A DNA stretch of 64,000 bases from the NCBI GenBank assembly GCA_003427395.1, contig BFEA01000336.1:932442-996441 (forward strand). The letters are read 5' to 3'. The notes beneath the pieces are model-generated. The model did not search any database and had not been told where the DNA came from. It worked only from the letters and a program-made list of their open reading frames with translations. Positions 1 to 9,959 of this stretch are shown piece after piece. The stretch's first letter is position 1. Every line of letters starts with the position of its first letter. The translations under genes were made by a program, and so were the position numbers. The DNA comes from Chara braunii (taxonomy: Eukaryota; Streptophyta; Charophyceae; Charales; Characeae).

Positions 1-120
1 CTGCCTCCTGACTGCCTGAAGGGCCAGCCAGGCCGAGGAGGTTGCTCTTGCCAATCCACGGCCTGCCTCCTGACTGCCTGAAGGGCCAGCCAGGCAGAGG
101 AGGCTGCTCTTGCCAATGCC
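1..120. repeat. Two-copy 62-bp tandem repeat
   Basis: Two adjacent units starting at 1 and 63 share the word CTGCCTCCTGACTGCC and then GGGCCAGCCAGGC, with a few substitutions. The array probably continues to the left of the window. It lies just before an LTR, where the 3' variable region of an upstream retroelement could end, but that is an inference. Confidence 0.85.
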
Positions 121-401
121 GAAGTGTGTCAGGGGCTGGCGCTGCAGCATCTTCTGAGGCTGACGTGGATACTGGCTAAGAATAGCCTGTTCCCGAAACC
201 CTGGTTTGGTGCCTGAGTTTCAGGGCCGGTCGTTCTGGTGAACGACCGAAAATAGCCCTTCATTTCAGGCTAAAAAGGCTCTTGCCATTTTTAGTTTGAA
301 ATGACACAGGGACTGTAGGCTCTTTTTTTCAGGCTGAATTCTAGGCTTTTTGGTTGAAGGGCGCAGGGCCTGGAAAATGTCCTGCATGTGCAGGCGCAGC
401 A
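121..401. other. Non-coding stretch before the first LTR
   Basis: No gene is seen. The stretch holds degenerate short motifs (AGGCT, TTTTTAG, GAACGACCGAAAATAGCC) that resemble the repeat-rich region downstream of pol in element 2. The small ORF at 354-542 crosses the LTR start and has no supporting features. Confidence 0.4.
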
Positions 402-970
402 TGTAACACCAATCTACCTGCAGGAGTGGGTAAGAGATCAGTGTTAGTTCGAGTTCTAAATATCAGTTACGTGCGGATCGCTATTGAGAAAATTCCGTAC
501 TTATTGGGTGGGCGGGTTTTCATTATTGACGAAGAGGTTTAAGTGTCATCAAAATGGGACTCACTAGCTAAGAGATGCCGCAACCTGATGCTAACCTGTG
601 AATCATTGGGACCTAGAATGCTGCGTCACCTCTTACTACATGAGTAGAGGACCTGTCAAGCCACTGTGTTGGATGAATAGAAGCCCCCATTCTGAGATCC
701 CGCACAATTTTGAATGAGTTGTCGTGCGCTAAGAGGAAGTATCTAGGGGACCTATCAGCACGGAGCGCTGAGCGTGGAACTGTACATGTACCTCCAACTC
801 CGGCTGGCTCAGGGCACGTAACCGCAAGGAAACATCAATGAATAGCTGCCAGTTCAGGGACTCTGGTAATTCGACTGATATCCCGAATTCTACAACATTT
901 CGGTCTTGACTTTGGCACCCCATCCAACAGACCCTTAAAATTATCGGCTGGCCTAGCACTTGCAGGGACT

Positions 971-1217
971 ATAAGGGACGACGAGATTCTCGTGGTGAAG
1001 CATACACTAGTCAGAAGCGAGCGAGAGGGATGGGAAGAAGAAGCATGGAGAGGCATGAAATTTCACAAACTAACTGAAAGAGAATATGCGGTTAGAATGG
1101 CAGGGGAAAATAAATTCTTTGAATATATGTTTTAATTTTCATGACCAGGACGACAAACTGCATAGTTTCGGCTCTTCATTGGAAACAGTAGAACAGGCCA
1201 GGGCAAAGCTCGCGTGA
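971..1217 (+). pseudogene. LTR ORF a, broken copy
   Basis: This is the decayed partner of the intact 81-residue ORF at 28158-28403. The start codon ATG is ATA here and one extra T near 1132 shifts the frame, but before and after that point the translation matches its partner (for example RDDEILVV, then FHDQD and SLETVEQARAKLA). The protein is charged, with no signal peptide or membrane segment, and matches no family I know. Its stop lies in a GTGA shared with the following frame. Confidence 0.55.
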
Positions 1218-1539
1218 GCTCCGTAGTGTCTGAACTACCTTCTCCAAAACTCCACCAGTAATTGAACCAACAGGCATTCTTCAATAGTTTGCTTGCAGTT
1301 TTCCTTGTAGTACGATACCATGTGATCAACGACTCGGTGACTCAATTTTCCAGTATTCATTCATCATTTGGTCTACTTTTTACTACCATTCAGGAAACAC
1401 TCAGGCAAACTTTCAATCAAAGTTTAACCAGCATCTTTCAATTCCAACCACTCGAGAAATACCGTAAAAAAACGATCAGTATAAGGTTATTTCTTACTCT
1501 ACGCCAGTGATCGGTTCAGGCGTCTGTCACAAGACATGA
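1214..1539 (+). pseudogene. LTR ORF b, broken copy
   Basis: Partner of the intact ORF at 28400-28726. A TAA at 1259-1261 and a one-base frameshift near 1485 interrupt it. The middle segment holds a hydrophobic stretch (FFNSLLAVFLVV) followed by Ser/Thr- and Gln-rich sequence. The hydrophobic stretch could be a membrane segment, although it is short. It ends in an ATGA shared with the next ORF. No known family is recognised. Confidence 0.5.
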
Positions 1540-2201
1540 GTACAGTCCGAACCTTTTCAGTTGCAGGGTCAGTCTTGACCAACCTCAATCAGATAGCCCT
1601 CAAGGATGCTTTCAAGTATTGGTATGTCAGTGCAACTGGCTTCAACCAAGATGAACTATCTATTTTCGTGGTTCACTCTGAGTTCGCTGAGGGAACCATT
1701 CATGACCTGAGACTCTATGTAAAGAAGGGGAAAGAGACCCACGAGCACTTCGATTCACTCTGGGTCACAGCAACCAGGTACCTTGAAGAGAGAGAGAAGG
1801 CACTTGATGTGAGTGGTACTAAGCCGATCTGGGGCTTCAGACCAAAGCTCTACACAGACTTCCCCAAGCCTCCAGTTCCATTCCATCTCACGGATGACTC
1901 TAGTTGGGAAGACCTAGTCGATCTAGCCGAGAGGTACATCTCGCCTGCAGCGATTGACTATGAGGCAGTGACTGACCCATCTGAGTTCCTCCATCTTAGA
2001 CGAGGGATCTTCTCTCAACCATATCTTCCTACTCTATGGAACGAGTTTTCTGCTATGGCTGACTTTCGTATCATGGGGACTTGGCTGGAAGTGCTCGGAG
2101 CTAGCAGGCTTCAAGTGGCTCTACAACCAGAGACCTCAACCTCAGAGAGTTCGGAGACGTGGTATGAAGCACAAGAGACATATAGTAAAATCAGACATTA
2201 A
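1536..2201 (+). CDS. LTR ORF c, family A-like protein (221 residues)
   Basis: This is the longest intact frame in the LTR; the ATG lies in an ATGA overlap with the frame before it. Residues about 20-140 follow the family A pattern seen in the small ORFs before gag: a segment with LSIFVVHSEF then HDLRLYVKKG, a helix-like W-containing stretch, then WGF.PKLY..FPKPPVP, and SSW in place of the usual NW. The C-terminal 80 residues are not shared with the short members. A second copy at 28723-29379 has a TAA and a frameshift. Function is unknown; location inside an LTR means it would be transcribed from either end of the element. Confidence 0.6.
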   Translation: MSTVRTFSVAGSVLTNLNQIALKDAFKYWYVSATGFNQDELSIFVVHSEFAEGTIHDLRLYVKKGKETHEHFDSLWVTATRYLEEREKALDVSGTKPIWGFRPKLYTDFPKPPVPFHLTDDSSWEDLVDLAERYISPAAIDYEAVTDPSEFLHLRRGIFSQPYLPTLWNEFSAMADFRIMGTWLEVLGASRLQVALQPETSTSESSETWYEAQETYSKIRH

Positions 2202-2694
2202 GGGTGTGACCCAGAGGGATGAGTGAGGACTCGAGATTAGTGTTGGCCATGTTCTCTTTCATGTGTACTTTCATAGAATATTATGAGTTCCCACTCTTTC
2301 CTCACCTAATTTCGTCTTTGCTCGAATCGGTCAGTCTTGCTACCTGCATTGTCATTGCTGATGATTGTGTTTTTTGATGATTCTGTTACAGTTCTCAAAA
2401 TCAAAAAATTACAGAATTGACACATGCATGAAATTTCAAAACCTCATGATTATTATTTTTATTATTCTTTGTTGTTCCGAATCAAAATAAAAGATTCCTA
2501 AGACCGGGGACCGGCGAAGACCGCAATTGAAGGGTCTCGCTCGAAGCCGGACGCACACAACAGGAAGGGATTTGCTTTAAATTAATTTATTTAATTGAGT
2601 TTATTTATTGCAAACGTTATCTGAAACCCTGCGTGACAGCCTGTTAACTTTCTGGTCGTCTGAAGAGGCCCGATTGGGAAAAGTGCGATAAAAA

Positions 2695-2711
2695 TGGCGC
2701 CGTTGCCGGGG
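2695..2711 (+). promoter_or_regulatory. Primer-binding site, complementary to tRNA-Asp
   Basis: TGGCGCCGTTGCCGGGG is the exact complement of the last 17 bases (including CCA) of plant cytosolic tRNA-Asp(GUC), as I know that sequence. The same site is used by plant Athila elements. It starts four bases (AAAA) after the LTR end, as expected for minus-strand priming. This fixes the LTR boundary and element orientation, and supports a green-lineage host. Confidence 0.9.
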
Positions 2712-2890
2712 ATATGAAAAATTTTCGTATCCAGAACGAGCCTGGGTCAGCAAACATTTTTTAGCTTTGATTAGGCCTTGAGAACTGTTGACAATTTCTG
2801 ACTTTTCCACAGTGATTTTGCAATTATTCTCTTGGAAAGCCTAGTTGCTAACGGTGTTTTATCTTTCCTTGTGTGAGGTACCACGCTGGA

Positions 2891-3037
2891 TTGGAGAAAG
2901 AGATTGATATTACTGAACTGGAGAGAATTATGCTTGATCTCAAGTATGCCTTATGAGCCTATGATGTCCTTGAAAAACTAAGAAGGGAAAGAAAGGGTCA
3001 AGAGCTCAGAGACTTCATCAAGAATGCTAACTACTGA
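2891..3037 (+). pseudogene. Short broken leader ORF
   Basis: A coding-like frame reads a charged, helix-prone peptide (for example VLEKLRRERKGQELRDFIK) interrupted by TGA at 2954-2956 and ending in TGA 14 bases inside the next ORF. It may be the remains of another small leader ORF. No family is recognised. The stretch 2712-2890 before it shows no coding signal. Confidence 0.35.
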
Positions 3038-3437
3038 TGCATTAAAAGAACTCTCGAAAGTAACTACTAAAGGGATATTCCCTTATCAATATGAGGATTG
3101 TTGGGTCTACCGTTCTGATAATTCGGTCATCAGCATAGTGCTGGCTCGCTCCTTGGAGGGAGATATCTATGATATCCATCCTTATGTCAAGAAGGGAGAT
3201 TGTGACGATGGTGAGGCCTTTAACTGGTTATGGAAAATTGTTGTTCAGTTCATCTATGATGAAAAAGCAGACCTAATCAAGCGAAAGAAGAAAGTGGAAT
3301 GGGGTCTAATGCCAGTAACATATGAGACTGTTCCGATTCCTTCTATCCCTGACAGCTGCTGTGATGAGACTAATTGGCTACCAATTATCAGTATGATACT
3401 GAAATGGGAGAGATGGACTGGTGGTCATGAGAACTAA
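3024..3437 (+). CDS. Pre-gag family A protein, copy 1 (137 residues)
   Basis: First well-preserved member of the tandem family. It shows the full pattern: an N-terminal GIFPYQYED, a beta-like stretch ending IYDIHPYVKKG, a helix-like part with W and DEK, then VEWGLMPVTYE, IPSIP and a final NWLPIISMIL. Length matches the about 120-residue repeat unit plus a short tail. No signal peptide or membrane segment is visible. It lies between primer site and gag, in the same direction. I recognise no known family; the name family A is only for this window. Confidence 0.65.
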   Translation: MLTTDALKELSKVTTKGIFPYQYEDCWVYRSDNSVISIVLARSLEGDIYDIHPYVKKGDCDDGEAFNWLWKIVVQFIYDEKADLIKRKKKVEWGLMPVTYETVPIPSIPDSCCDETNWLPIISMILKWERWTGGHEN

Positions 3438-3510
3438 AGAGACTTCAGCAGAGGAAATCAGAAAGAGAAGGTCGAAATTTGGCAGAGGTTGAGATCCAAG
3501 CCAAGAGAAA

Positions 3511-3915
3511 GTTGAGTGTCTCCTGAGATCACTAAATACCTTGAGTAAGAGAGAGGTGTTCCCATATGAGGCTGTCAGGTATGAGATGGTCGAGAGTGGA
3601 TGAGAGCAGGAACGATTCTATGTACTGACATTTTACTTTATAGACCTGGATACGTATGATGTGAGAATTTATGTTCCAAAAGAAAGAAGTACTAACGCAG
3701 TGTATGAGAGATGTTCGGGATTTGCTGAAGAGGTTGTGCTGAAAAAGAAAGAGAGGGTTGAGAGGGAAAATAAATGTTTCATTGGATCTACTCGATTTAC
3801 TGTCTTTGAGGGATTTTCAGCTTCTCCCTTACCTGTTATTAACTTGTTAAGAGATAATTGGTCTGCACTGGTTAAGCTTGCTCTGAAAGTGGAAAGAGAC
3901 CAAAGAACCAAATGA
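3511..3915 (+). pseudogene. Pre-gag family A protein, copy 2 (one in-frame stop)
   Basis: Reading through one TGA at 3601-3603 gives a full member: KREVFPYEAVRYE, then FYVLTFYFIDLDTYDVRIYV, a Lys/Glu-rich helix, ASPLPV and DNWSALVKLAL. The stop stands where copy 3 has a CAA in SGQEQ, so it fits a C-to-T change. The frame ends in TGA within ATGA, shared with the start of copy 3 at 3912. It is closest to copy 3, which suggests local tandem duplication. Confidence 0.6.
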
Positions 3916-4403
3916 ACCAGCTCTACGTGTCTCTAAGAGAGAAGCTCTGGTTTAGACCCGTAAGAGGACATGGAAGGTTGAGTAAGGCTGAATCAAATAA
4001 ATTATTAAATTCCCTTAATTCTATAACGAGGAGAGTCATGATTCCCTATGAGATCGTGAGATATGAGGCTCTAAAGAATTCAGGGCAAGAACAGGACAGT
4101 GTGTACGTTCTTACCTGTTATTTTATTGATCTTGATGAGTTTGATGTTGGGATTTATGTATCAAGACAAAGATTTGAAGAGTGTAGAAAAGGTTCATGCT
4201 GGCAGCGAGCATCGGACATTGTGCATGATGAGAAAATAAGGTTAGAACAAAAAGGGGAAAGTTTCTCTTGGAGTATCTATGTTAGACCTTTCATTGGGAT
4301 ACCATCTCCTCCTGTTGAAGGGCTTACCTTTTCAAGGGACAATTGGTCAGCCATGATAAATTTTTATATGAAAGGTGAAAAAGTCCAAGAAGAATATTCT
4401 TAG
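3912..4403 (+). CDS. Pre-gag family A protein, copy 3 (163 residues)
   Basis: Intact frame starting at the ATG of an ATGA overlap with copy 2. After about 40 residues of N-terminal extension it carries the family pattern: IPYEIVRYEAL, VYVLTCYFIDLDEFDVGIYV, a helix-like stretch with W and DEK, FSWSIYVRPF, IPSPPVEG, and DNWSAMINFY. No catalytic motif is apparent. Function unknown. The closest relative in the window is copy 2. Confidence 0.65.
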   Translation: MNQLYVSLREKLWFRPVRGHGRLSKAESNKLLNSLNSITRRVMIPYEIVRYEALKNSGQEQDSVYVLTCYFIDLDEFDVGIYVSRQRFEECRKGSCWQRASDIVHDEKIRLEQKGESFSWSIYVRPFIGIPSPPVEGLTFSRDNWSAMINFYMKGEKVQEEYS

Positions 4404-4420
4404 TAGCAAGAATAACTACT

Positions 4421-4813
4421 GTGAGGGGCAAATTTTATGAGGTAACGGGGTATGATAATCCTTTTATAATTCTGAGACATGAGATTTGTGGAAGAGGATA
4501 TATAACATTTCACATTCCTATGGTCAAATTCTTAAACTCTGGTAGTCAGGACGTGAGGGTTTACGCCTCAGCCTGTCTAGAGGAGGAAGTTGACTATTTG
4601 GAGTGTCTGAAGGGGGCATATATCAGTTTCGAACAAACAAAAGAGTGGTTAGAAAAGTTGAAAAGGAAAGTGACATGGGGAGTGGGAGTAAGTCAGTTTG
4701 AGAAACTCCCTGGTTTTCAATTGCTGATGGGTTTGAGGACAGAAGAGATTGGATGCCTCTACTGGAGATTATTGCCAAGGTTGGTAGAGCAAGAGAGAAA
4801 GACCTTACTGTGA
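4421..4813 (+). CDS. Pre-gag family A protein, divergent copy 4
   Basis: The frame opens at GTG without a convincing ATG, so the true 5' end is probably lost to a frameshift near 4405. The central part matches the family: VKFLNSGSQDVRVYAS, an acidic helix, KRKVTWGVGVSQFEKLPG. The N-terminal FPYE motif is replaced by FIILRHEI and the NW motif is missing, so this is the most diverged member of the array. Function unknown. Confidence 0.5.
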   Translation: MRGKFYEVTGYDNPFIILRHEICGRGYITFHIPMVKFLNSGSQDVRVYASACLEEEVDYLECLKGAYISFEQTKEWLEKLKRKVTWGVGVSQFEKLPGFQLLMGLRTEEIGCLYWRLLPRLVEQERKTLL

Positions 4814-4903
4814 TGGTAAAATTCCTGCTTTTGAGTACCTTTGAGAACAAATTTGAGATTCATGATTATGTCCACCCTAAGATTTATCTTTCAGATATTG
4901 TCT

Positions 4904-5206
4904 ATGATGGTTAACGATGCCCAACTTGGTTGAGCAGCTAACATTTGGATTTGTGTTAGAAGGAAGAATAGTCAAGATAAAAGAATTCTTCGGATTTATG
5001 ACAGGAACCTCTCTATCCTGGATGAGTTTGAGTTCTTGCAACCTTTCCTTGATCGAATGAGATATTCTGCCATGAGAGTTGTCTCTAACCTGACTGAGAT
5101 CAGCTATTTATTAAAGGTGGTGAAAGTGGGGACTGTTGAGAGAATATCATACCACTCTTGTAGAAAACGAGTCTCTCTTGCCAGAAGAATCAGCAACGGG
5201 TTGTAA
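4904..5206 (+). pseudogene. Pre-gag family B protein, copy 1 (one in-frame stop)
   Basis: A TGA at 4931-4933 interrupts a frame that otherwise runs to TAA at 5204-5206. It matches the family B ORFs at 5210 and 32760: a short strand, a D.L..LDEFEFL helix, LDRMRYSAMRV, and TEISYLL followed by a basic tail. The stop is followed by one codon (GCA) and then the ATG of the next copy in the same frame. No known family recognised. The stretch 4814-4903 between copies holds nothing clear. Confidence 0.45.
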
Positions 5207-5209
5207 GCA

Positions 5210-5461
5210 ATGCAATTTGATTATGAGATCATAGGCTTGACACGGTACTTTATGATCCGGGGTACTGTAAAAGGGTATAACAGAAGATCAAGTACGGATG
5301 ATGAAAGAGGGCTGATTGAGGATTATATTGGAAGACTGAGAAGGATCGCATTGCCATTGATCACTACCCAGTCTATTATTGCCTACACGCTCTATATACA
5401 AAATTCTCAAAGAGTAGAGCAAACGAGGGAAGAGAGAAACGAACTTGTATCTCTTGCATAA
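5210..5461 (+). CDS. Pre-gag family B protein, copy 2 (83 residues)
   Basis: Intact small ORF. It aligns with the 32760 ORF over FMIRGTVKGY / ATVIGVVRGC, DDERGLIEDYIGRLRR / HDEIGMVEYYLELMRA, and ITTQSIIAYTL / ITGQTKIRHLL, then an Arg/Glu-rich tail. The start is fixed by the spacing TAA-GCA-ATG after the previous frame. The predicted shape is beta-beta-helix, soluble and charged; function unknown. It is the last small ORF before gag, 78 bases upstream. Confidence 0.55.
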   Translation: MQFDYEIIGLTRYFMIRGTVKGYNRRSSTDDERGLIEDYIGRLRRIALPLITTQSIIAYTLYIQNSQRVEQTREERNELVSLA

Positions 5462-5539
5462 AGAGTAAGAGACTGAAAAATAAGAAAGGGGAGGATAGAA
5501 GTGACAGAGAGAGAGAAAAGAAAGTATCAGTGAGAGTCT

Positions 5540-6649
5540 ATGGTCAAGATGGCAGGACGAGGGAGACCAAGTTCTTCTGTAGGGACTAATGAGGAGGCTC
5601 TGGTAGGTGTTATACGGGAACTGGTAGAGAGAGTTGACACTGTAAAAGGAGGATCAGATATTGCAAGAGCAAAGAGGCTAGATGAGAGGATTTCATGCTT
5701 CAGAGGGCCTCAAGTAAATAATTTTTTTGAAGAGTATGAATTATTTGGGCTCAGTTATGAGCAACGACCAAAGCACCTTTTATCTTATTGTGACACTGAC
5801 TCGAGGTTGGCTGTTCAAGAGTTGATGGAAGGGGCCACTACATGGGACGAGGTGAAAGAAAGAATGAAAAAAAAAATTAAAAAAGACTCTGTTCCAACTA
5901 TTACCAAGGATCTCCTCACCATCAGAAGAGCTAAGTATGACACTTTCGATATTTTCCTCCAGACTTTTATCAGGACGGCCAGAAGAATTTCATACTTGAA
6001 TGAGGCTCAGGGATGTTATGTTTTCCTGACTAATTTTACTGACAATGAAAGGCAGACAGTTTTTAACCAAGCTCAACACTACCCTCTCAAATGGGATGAA
6101 ATGGCTGTAATTGTCAGAACACTACCTACGGTTTCTCACAAAAAATGGTCACTGGATAAGATCAAAGCATAAGTCAAAGACTGGGAGACTGAGAATGGTA
6201 TGAACAAAAGGAACAATCTGAGTGCTGAAAATATTATCCAAAGGGTTATGACCAACTATTTGCCTGCTAGTCATGGATGGGATTCCTCCAAATCCAGAAA
6301 GAATGGAGGAAACGGTGGAAAAGGGAACAGAGAGAGGAGGAAGTACGACGAGCGACCAAGGAAGAATTTTGTTTGCTATTATTGCGGTGAAGGAGGTCAC
6401 ACTACCACTTACTGTAAGCCACTGGAAGAGGACGTGAAGAGTGGGGTGGCAAAGAAGGATGCAATGGGTCATGTCTGTGATAGTTTAAGGAACAAATTGG
6501 ATCCCAGGCATCCTCGAGGTATGAGACTTCGTGCCCTCCTTAAGCATGATGAAAATATAAAGAAAAAGAAGAAGAGAAAGGCTAATGTGAATGCTCACAC
6601 TTTCATAGGCGAAAGGGATACCAAACCCTGTTTTTTTTCTCTCATCTGA
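5540..6649 (+). pseudogene. gag: Gag polyprotein with CCHC zinc knuckle (one in-frame stop)
   Basis: Retroelement capsid-nucleocapsid protein. A single TAA at 6170-6172 splits an otherwise continuous 369-codon frame. Residues about 50-200 form the capsid-like part (CFRGPQVNNFFEEYELFG, TTWDEVKERMKKKIK, YDTFDIFLQTFIR), which aligns with the element-2 gag. A basic Gly/Arg/Lys stretch precedes one zinc knuckle, CYYCGEGGHTTTYC (CX2CX4HX4C) at 6374-6415, intact here. The start MVK matches the element-2 gag start MVK. The last residues, from about 6607, are not gag but run into the 3' repeat of the inverted block, so protease is missing downstream. Confidence 0.8.
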
Positions 6650-6715
6650 GTGAGGCGTCTCCTCAACTTCTCAGATAAAAAGAAAGGGGATACCAAACCC
6701 TTTTTTTTTTCTCTT
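6612..6715 (-). repeat. Two units of the GGGATACCAAACCC repeat
   Basis: Two imperfect units of about 70 bases carry GGGATACCAAACCCT, a T-rich run, and TCTGAG. The right-edge copy has three units at 59785-59945. On the element strand the motif reads AGGGTTTGGTATCCC and lies 1.7 kb past pol. Element 2 has GGGGTTTGGTATG at 40389, 40453 and 41640. The position suggests a conserved 3' signal, perhaps for priming, packaging or RNA 3' end formation; which is unknown. Confidence 0.7.
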
Positions 6716-8426
6716 GTCTGAGAACTTCAAGTAAATCTTTATGTACCTGCAAAACAAACGACTCCCACAGACAACAGACTGTGTCCCCTGCAAGCAAGCT
6801 CCCCAACGATTAACAGCCAAACAACAAGCAAACAAAATAAAACCCCAAATAAAATAATAAAATAATAAAATAATAAAATAATAAAATGATAAAATAATAA
6901 AATAATAAATTAATTGACACAACAAGACAACTTCTTGACACCCGAGAATTATTGATTGCCTTGGTTTTGACCTACCACTGGCCAGAAATTACAGACCTTC
7001 CGTCAATCTGACATACCCTATTCGGCCCGCCTCAGGCCAGAACCAGTCAGACCATTTGTCTTGATGGCCCCTTTGACTTGCCTCGAGGTTAGGACCAGCA
7101 TATCCACTACTCGAGTATGGCAACCCTTTGGCACTCTCGCCAAGACACCCAGAATATAGCGGGTCTGGTCACCCTATGACAGTAGACCTCTCGTCAGTCA
7201 GACTGTCCCATACCTGCATTTTACCACTGCGGTCGGGGACCGACTCACCCACCAGTTTTTTGGCCTAGGGCGCTGGCTGCCCCGCCCATATTTTCGAACG
7301 TGGGATCCGGTCTAACCACGGTTCCAGGCTCTCGCGAACCTCACTAGATTGCATCCTCTGACTTCGGTAGGGTTCCAGCGGACCTTAGCCTCAGTCAACT
7401 ATGGAATTCAACACTCGCGTCGGGGACCTGCTGACTCCACCAGATAGCAACCTACTGCGGTAAGGCTCTGGCCAACCCCGACAATCAATGCATCTTTAGG
7501 TTAGAGAAGAGAAAACCCCAAACACAGACAATCTGATAAGAATCTAAAATCCCACAATCAGGCAATCCATGCCCCAAACAACATGACAAACATTTCTTAA
7601 AAGACATCCCTTCAATCTCAAGAGGCACTGAACAGCAATAAGCAGCAACCGACAATGTATTCCCTTAAGACCTCCCTTCAGCCTTAGGGAATACAAAGTG
7701 TTGATCCCAGAGAGGTTCCTTCCCTCATCTGAGAGTACTTCTAAGAGACCTCCCGTCAGCCTCAAGAAAGCATAGAGATACTGGCTCCAGAGAGGTCCCT
7801 TCCCTCTCCTGAAACTGAAGATAGGCAACTTAGCCAGAAGACACGAAGTCCCCCATTTGACAACTCTCTGGCCAAACAGGGCTCAACTTCTTTATGCCCA
7901 CCTTCTTGGTAGCTTTCTTAGACATGCAAATCAACCAGCAAGTACTCCCTCCACTGATAACTCTCTGATCAGATAGAGCTGAACTCTCTTGAGCCTGTTA
8001 GCCTCTCTTAATCATAAGAGATCCGTACTAATTTCTTTTTGAAGTGCCACAACCGTGAATCATCTGAACCAGTTACTACTTTAATATTCTGGAGTATGAT
8101 CTCTCATCACCCTTTTCACTGTAAAGTTGTTCCCTGCTCAGGGGTATGATACTCATGGATCGACTGTGACTCTGCATCAATAACTTTGATCTCACTGCCT
8201 CTGGAGGAAAATTAATTCAGATTCACAAACGAACGTGAATCATATGGAAGATTTTCTCAAGTCCCTCGTGTCAAAATATGACATGCTGAAAATTAACTCG
8301 CTGAACTGGTCATGCAGGAATAATCAATGTTCATCAAACTTTAACCATTTTAAGTGTTTTGCTATCTCAATGTGCTTACTCTCAATTTTCTGAAACTGTC
8401 TTCTTACTGGATGACTGTCCTTTCTT
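6716..8426 (-). other. Non-coding 3' region downstream of pol
   Basis: No gene is seen. It matches 59950-61605 over its length, so it belongs to the element. It includes an AT-rich run of AATAAAAT units (about 6840-6912) and several loose copies of a motif around CCTCCCGTCAGTC (7010, 7190, 7670, 7755). The small ORFs here are not conserved between the two copies. Confidence 0.65.
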
Positions 8427-9560
8427 TCATTTCTTGTCGGGCATTGTGGGAACTAGGTCAGGGTCTCTGAAGATAAACTTACGACGTCTTCATCCTGATA
8501 CCATGTCGTGGACTCTTGAGCCATCCAACTCTCAAATCTCATAGACTTTCCCCTCTGCTTCTCCTGTAATCCTGTAAGGACCGAACCATCTAGGCTCCAA
8601 CTGTTTAGTCCACTGAGTCTTAGGAAAACTGTCAAATAGAAGAACAACGTCACCAACCTTCAGTTTCTCTTTCCTTATATACCTTTTTTTATGCCATCTC
8701 TCTTGATCTGACAATCTGTTGGTTGTCATACTCTCAGCAGCATCTATTACTGCCTTGTCAACCTCTAATATCTGTTTCATTCTGATCTGAAGAAGCTTTG
8801 AGATTGAATATTCTGTGTCACTCTCTTGACTCGCCCATGTTTTGATTATATTTTCAATAGGCCGAGTAGCATATCGACCATACCACAAATTGAATGGAGC
8901 ATAACCAGTGGTTCTCATGACAGTAATATTGTCAGCGTAAACCGCAACTCTCAATACCTTTGGCCAATTATTGAGGTTCCCTTCACACCATTTTGCGAAT
9001 GAATCTTTTAGAGTTTTGTGGCATCTCTCGACTGGCGCGTTTGCTTGAGGATGGTAAGTAATTACATATCGGATTCTGACGCTTAATCTGAGAGTGGTTT
9101 TTCTTAGTATCTCATTTCTGAATTCGGACCCCCTGTCTGAGACGAACTATCTGATGAAGGGATATGTGAGATAAAATTCCTCTATCTGGTCCGCCATCTG
9201 CTCGGTTGTCTGCCTCCTCAGAGCTTTTGCCTCAACATAGCCAGAAAACTTATCTCTCATGTTCAATATGTACCTCATCCCTCCCTTGCCTAGTGGCATG
9301 GTGATGAGATCCAGGTGAACTTTTCTACCTCGTTCAACCAAGATAGTAGGAAATGAGGGCTCTATCATCCTCGTGGTAGATCTCTTCTGACATAACATAC
9401 ATGACTTACAGAACTTGTAAATCATGACTCTCATGTCACGCCAGAAGTAAAGCTTAACTGTCTTAGAGTAGGTTATTTCTGCAGCTCTATGGCCACCGAC
9501 AACCCTCTCATGTAGAGCAACAATTATTTCCAGTTGCCTTTCTTGCCCAGACCACTCCTA
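8427..9560 (-). pseudogene. pol: Integrase domain of pol (inverted block)
   Basis: Integrase inserts the element cDNA into host DNA. Order from 9560 down: a His-His-Cys-Cys zinc region (LHERVVGGHRA ... CKSCMLCQ), the core with the first Asp in KVHLDLITMP, a broken SDRG with the second Asp near 9140, HPQANAPVERCH with the catalytic Glu, then the tail WTKQLEPRWFGPYRI. Stops interrupt it near 9148, at 8532 and further on; the frame continues past 8532 as ELDGSRVHDMV to a final TGA at 8427-8429. The intact tail of the right-edge copy confirms this end. Confidence 0.75.
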
Positions 9561-9959
9561 ATGGTATTCTTCAAAAATGAATGATATCTCTTTCTCTTTC
9601 TTCTCACTTTCTTCTTTATTCTTTGAGCCTGAACGTTCATTCATCTCATGCGCTACTACAGCTGCTGCATTGATTTTTGCATACCAGTCATTCTGTTATT
9701 TTTCCTCTTCTTTTTCGAAAATTGATTCATAGACATAGGCATCAGGGATTTATCCCCAGCTGTCTCTTTCTTCAGGCCATAAACTCCACTTATAGGAGCT
9801 TGGTACTTCATCATTTTTCTCATCCAAAAAATTATCAACATAAGAAGATTCTTCAATAGTTACTTCAATATCTTATTGTTCTTCCTCTTTCCTCCATTCA
9901 ATTCGACTTAGGTCATCTGTCCTATTCTTCTCAATCGAAATCTTTTCCAAGACAAAATC
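9561..9959 (-). pseudogene. pol: Tether between RNase H and integrase (inverted block)
   Basis: The stretch is strongly acidic (EEEE, DEKDD-like) and matches 62960-63330 in the right-edge copy and 37950-38480 in element 2. A motif near 9915, matching TDKNRADGLSR of element 2, corresponds to the NVVADALSR-type end of the RNase H connection in Ty3/Gypsy elements. Several stops and frameshifts are present. The short ORF 9656-9856 is a remnant of this segment. Confidence 0.55.

Larger units (their letters stand above)
402..2690 (+). repeat. LTR of element 1 (type-A LTR)
   Basis: The repeat is recognised because 402-2310 recurs at 27590-29505 with roughly nine in ten bases matching by eye, and because a primer-binding site starts four bases after its end. 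It begins TGTAAC and ends GCGATA, so the usual terminal CA is TA here. At about 2.3 kb it is long for an LTR and contains three consecutive ORFs (971-1217, 1214-1539, 1536-2201), which is unusual. The part from 2310 to 2690 has only distant similarity to the end of the element-2 LTR (shared GCGTGACA.CCTG and GCGATA/GCGACA ends). Confidence 0.75.

Noticed and set aside
1214-5461. Bacterial operon, suggested by ATGA overlaps
   Set aside because: The ORFs lie in an LTR element with tRNA primer site, gag and pol; no bacterial ribosome-binding pattern is consistent across starts.
6671-6925. Minus-strand Phe/Tyr/Ile-rich ORF
   Set aside because: Reading of the AATAAAAT run and T-rich repeats; the right-edge copy has a similar frame only because the simple repeat is shared.
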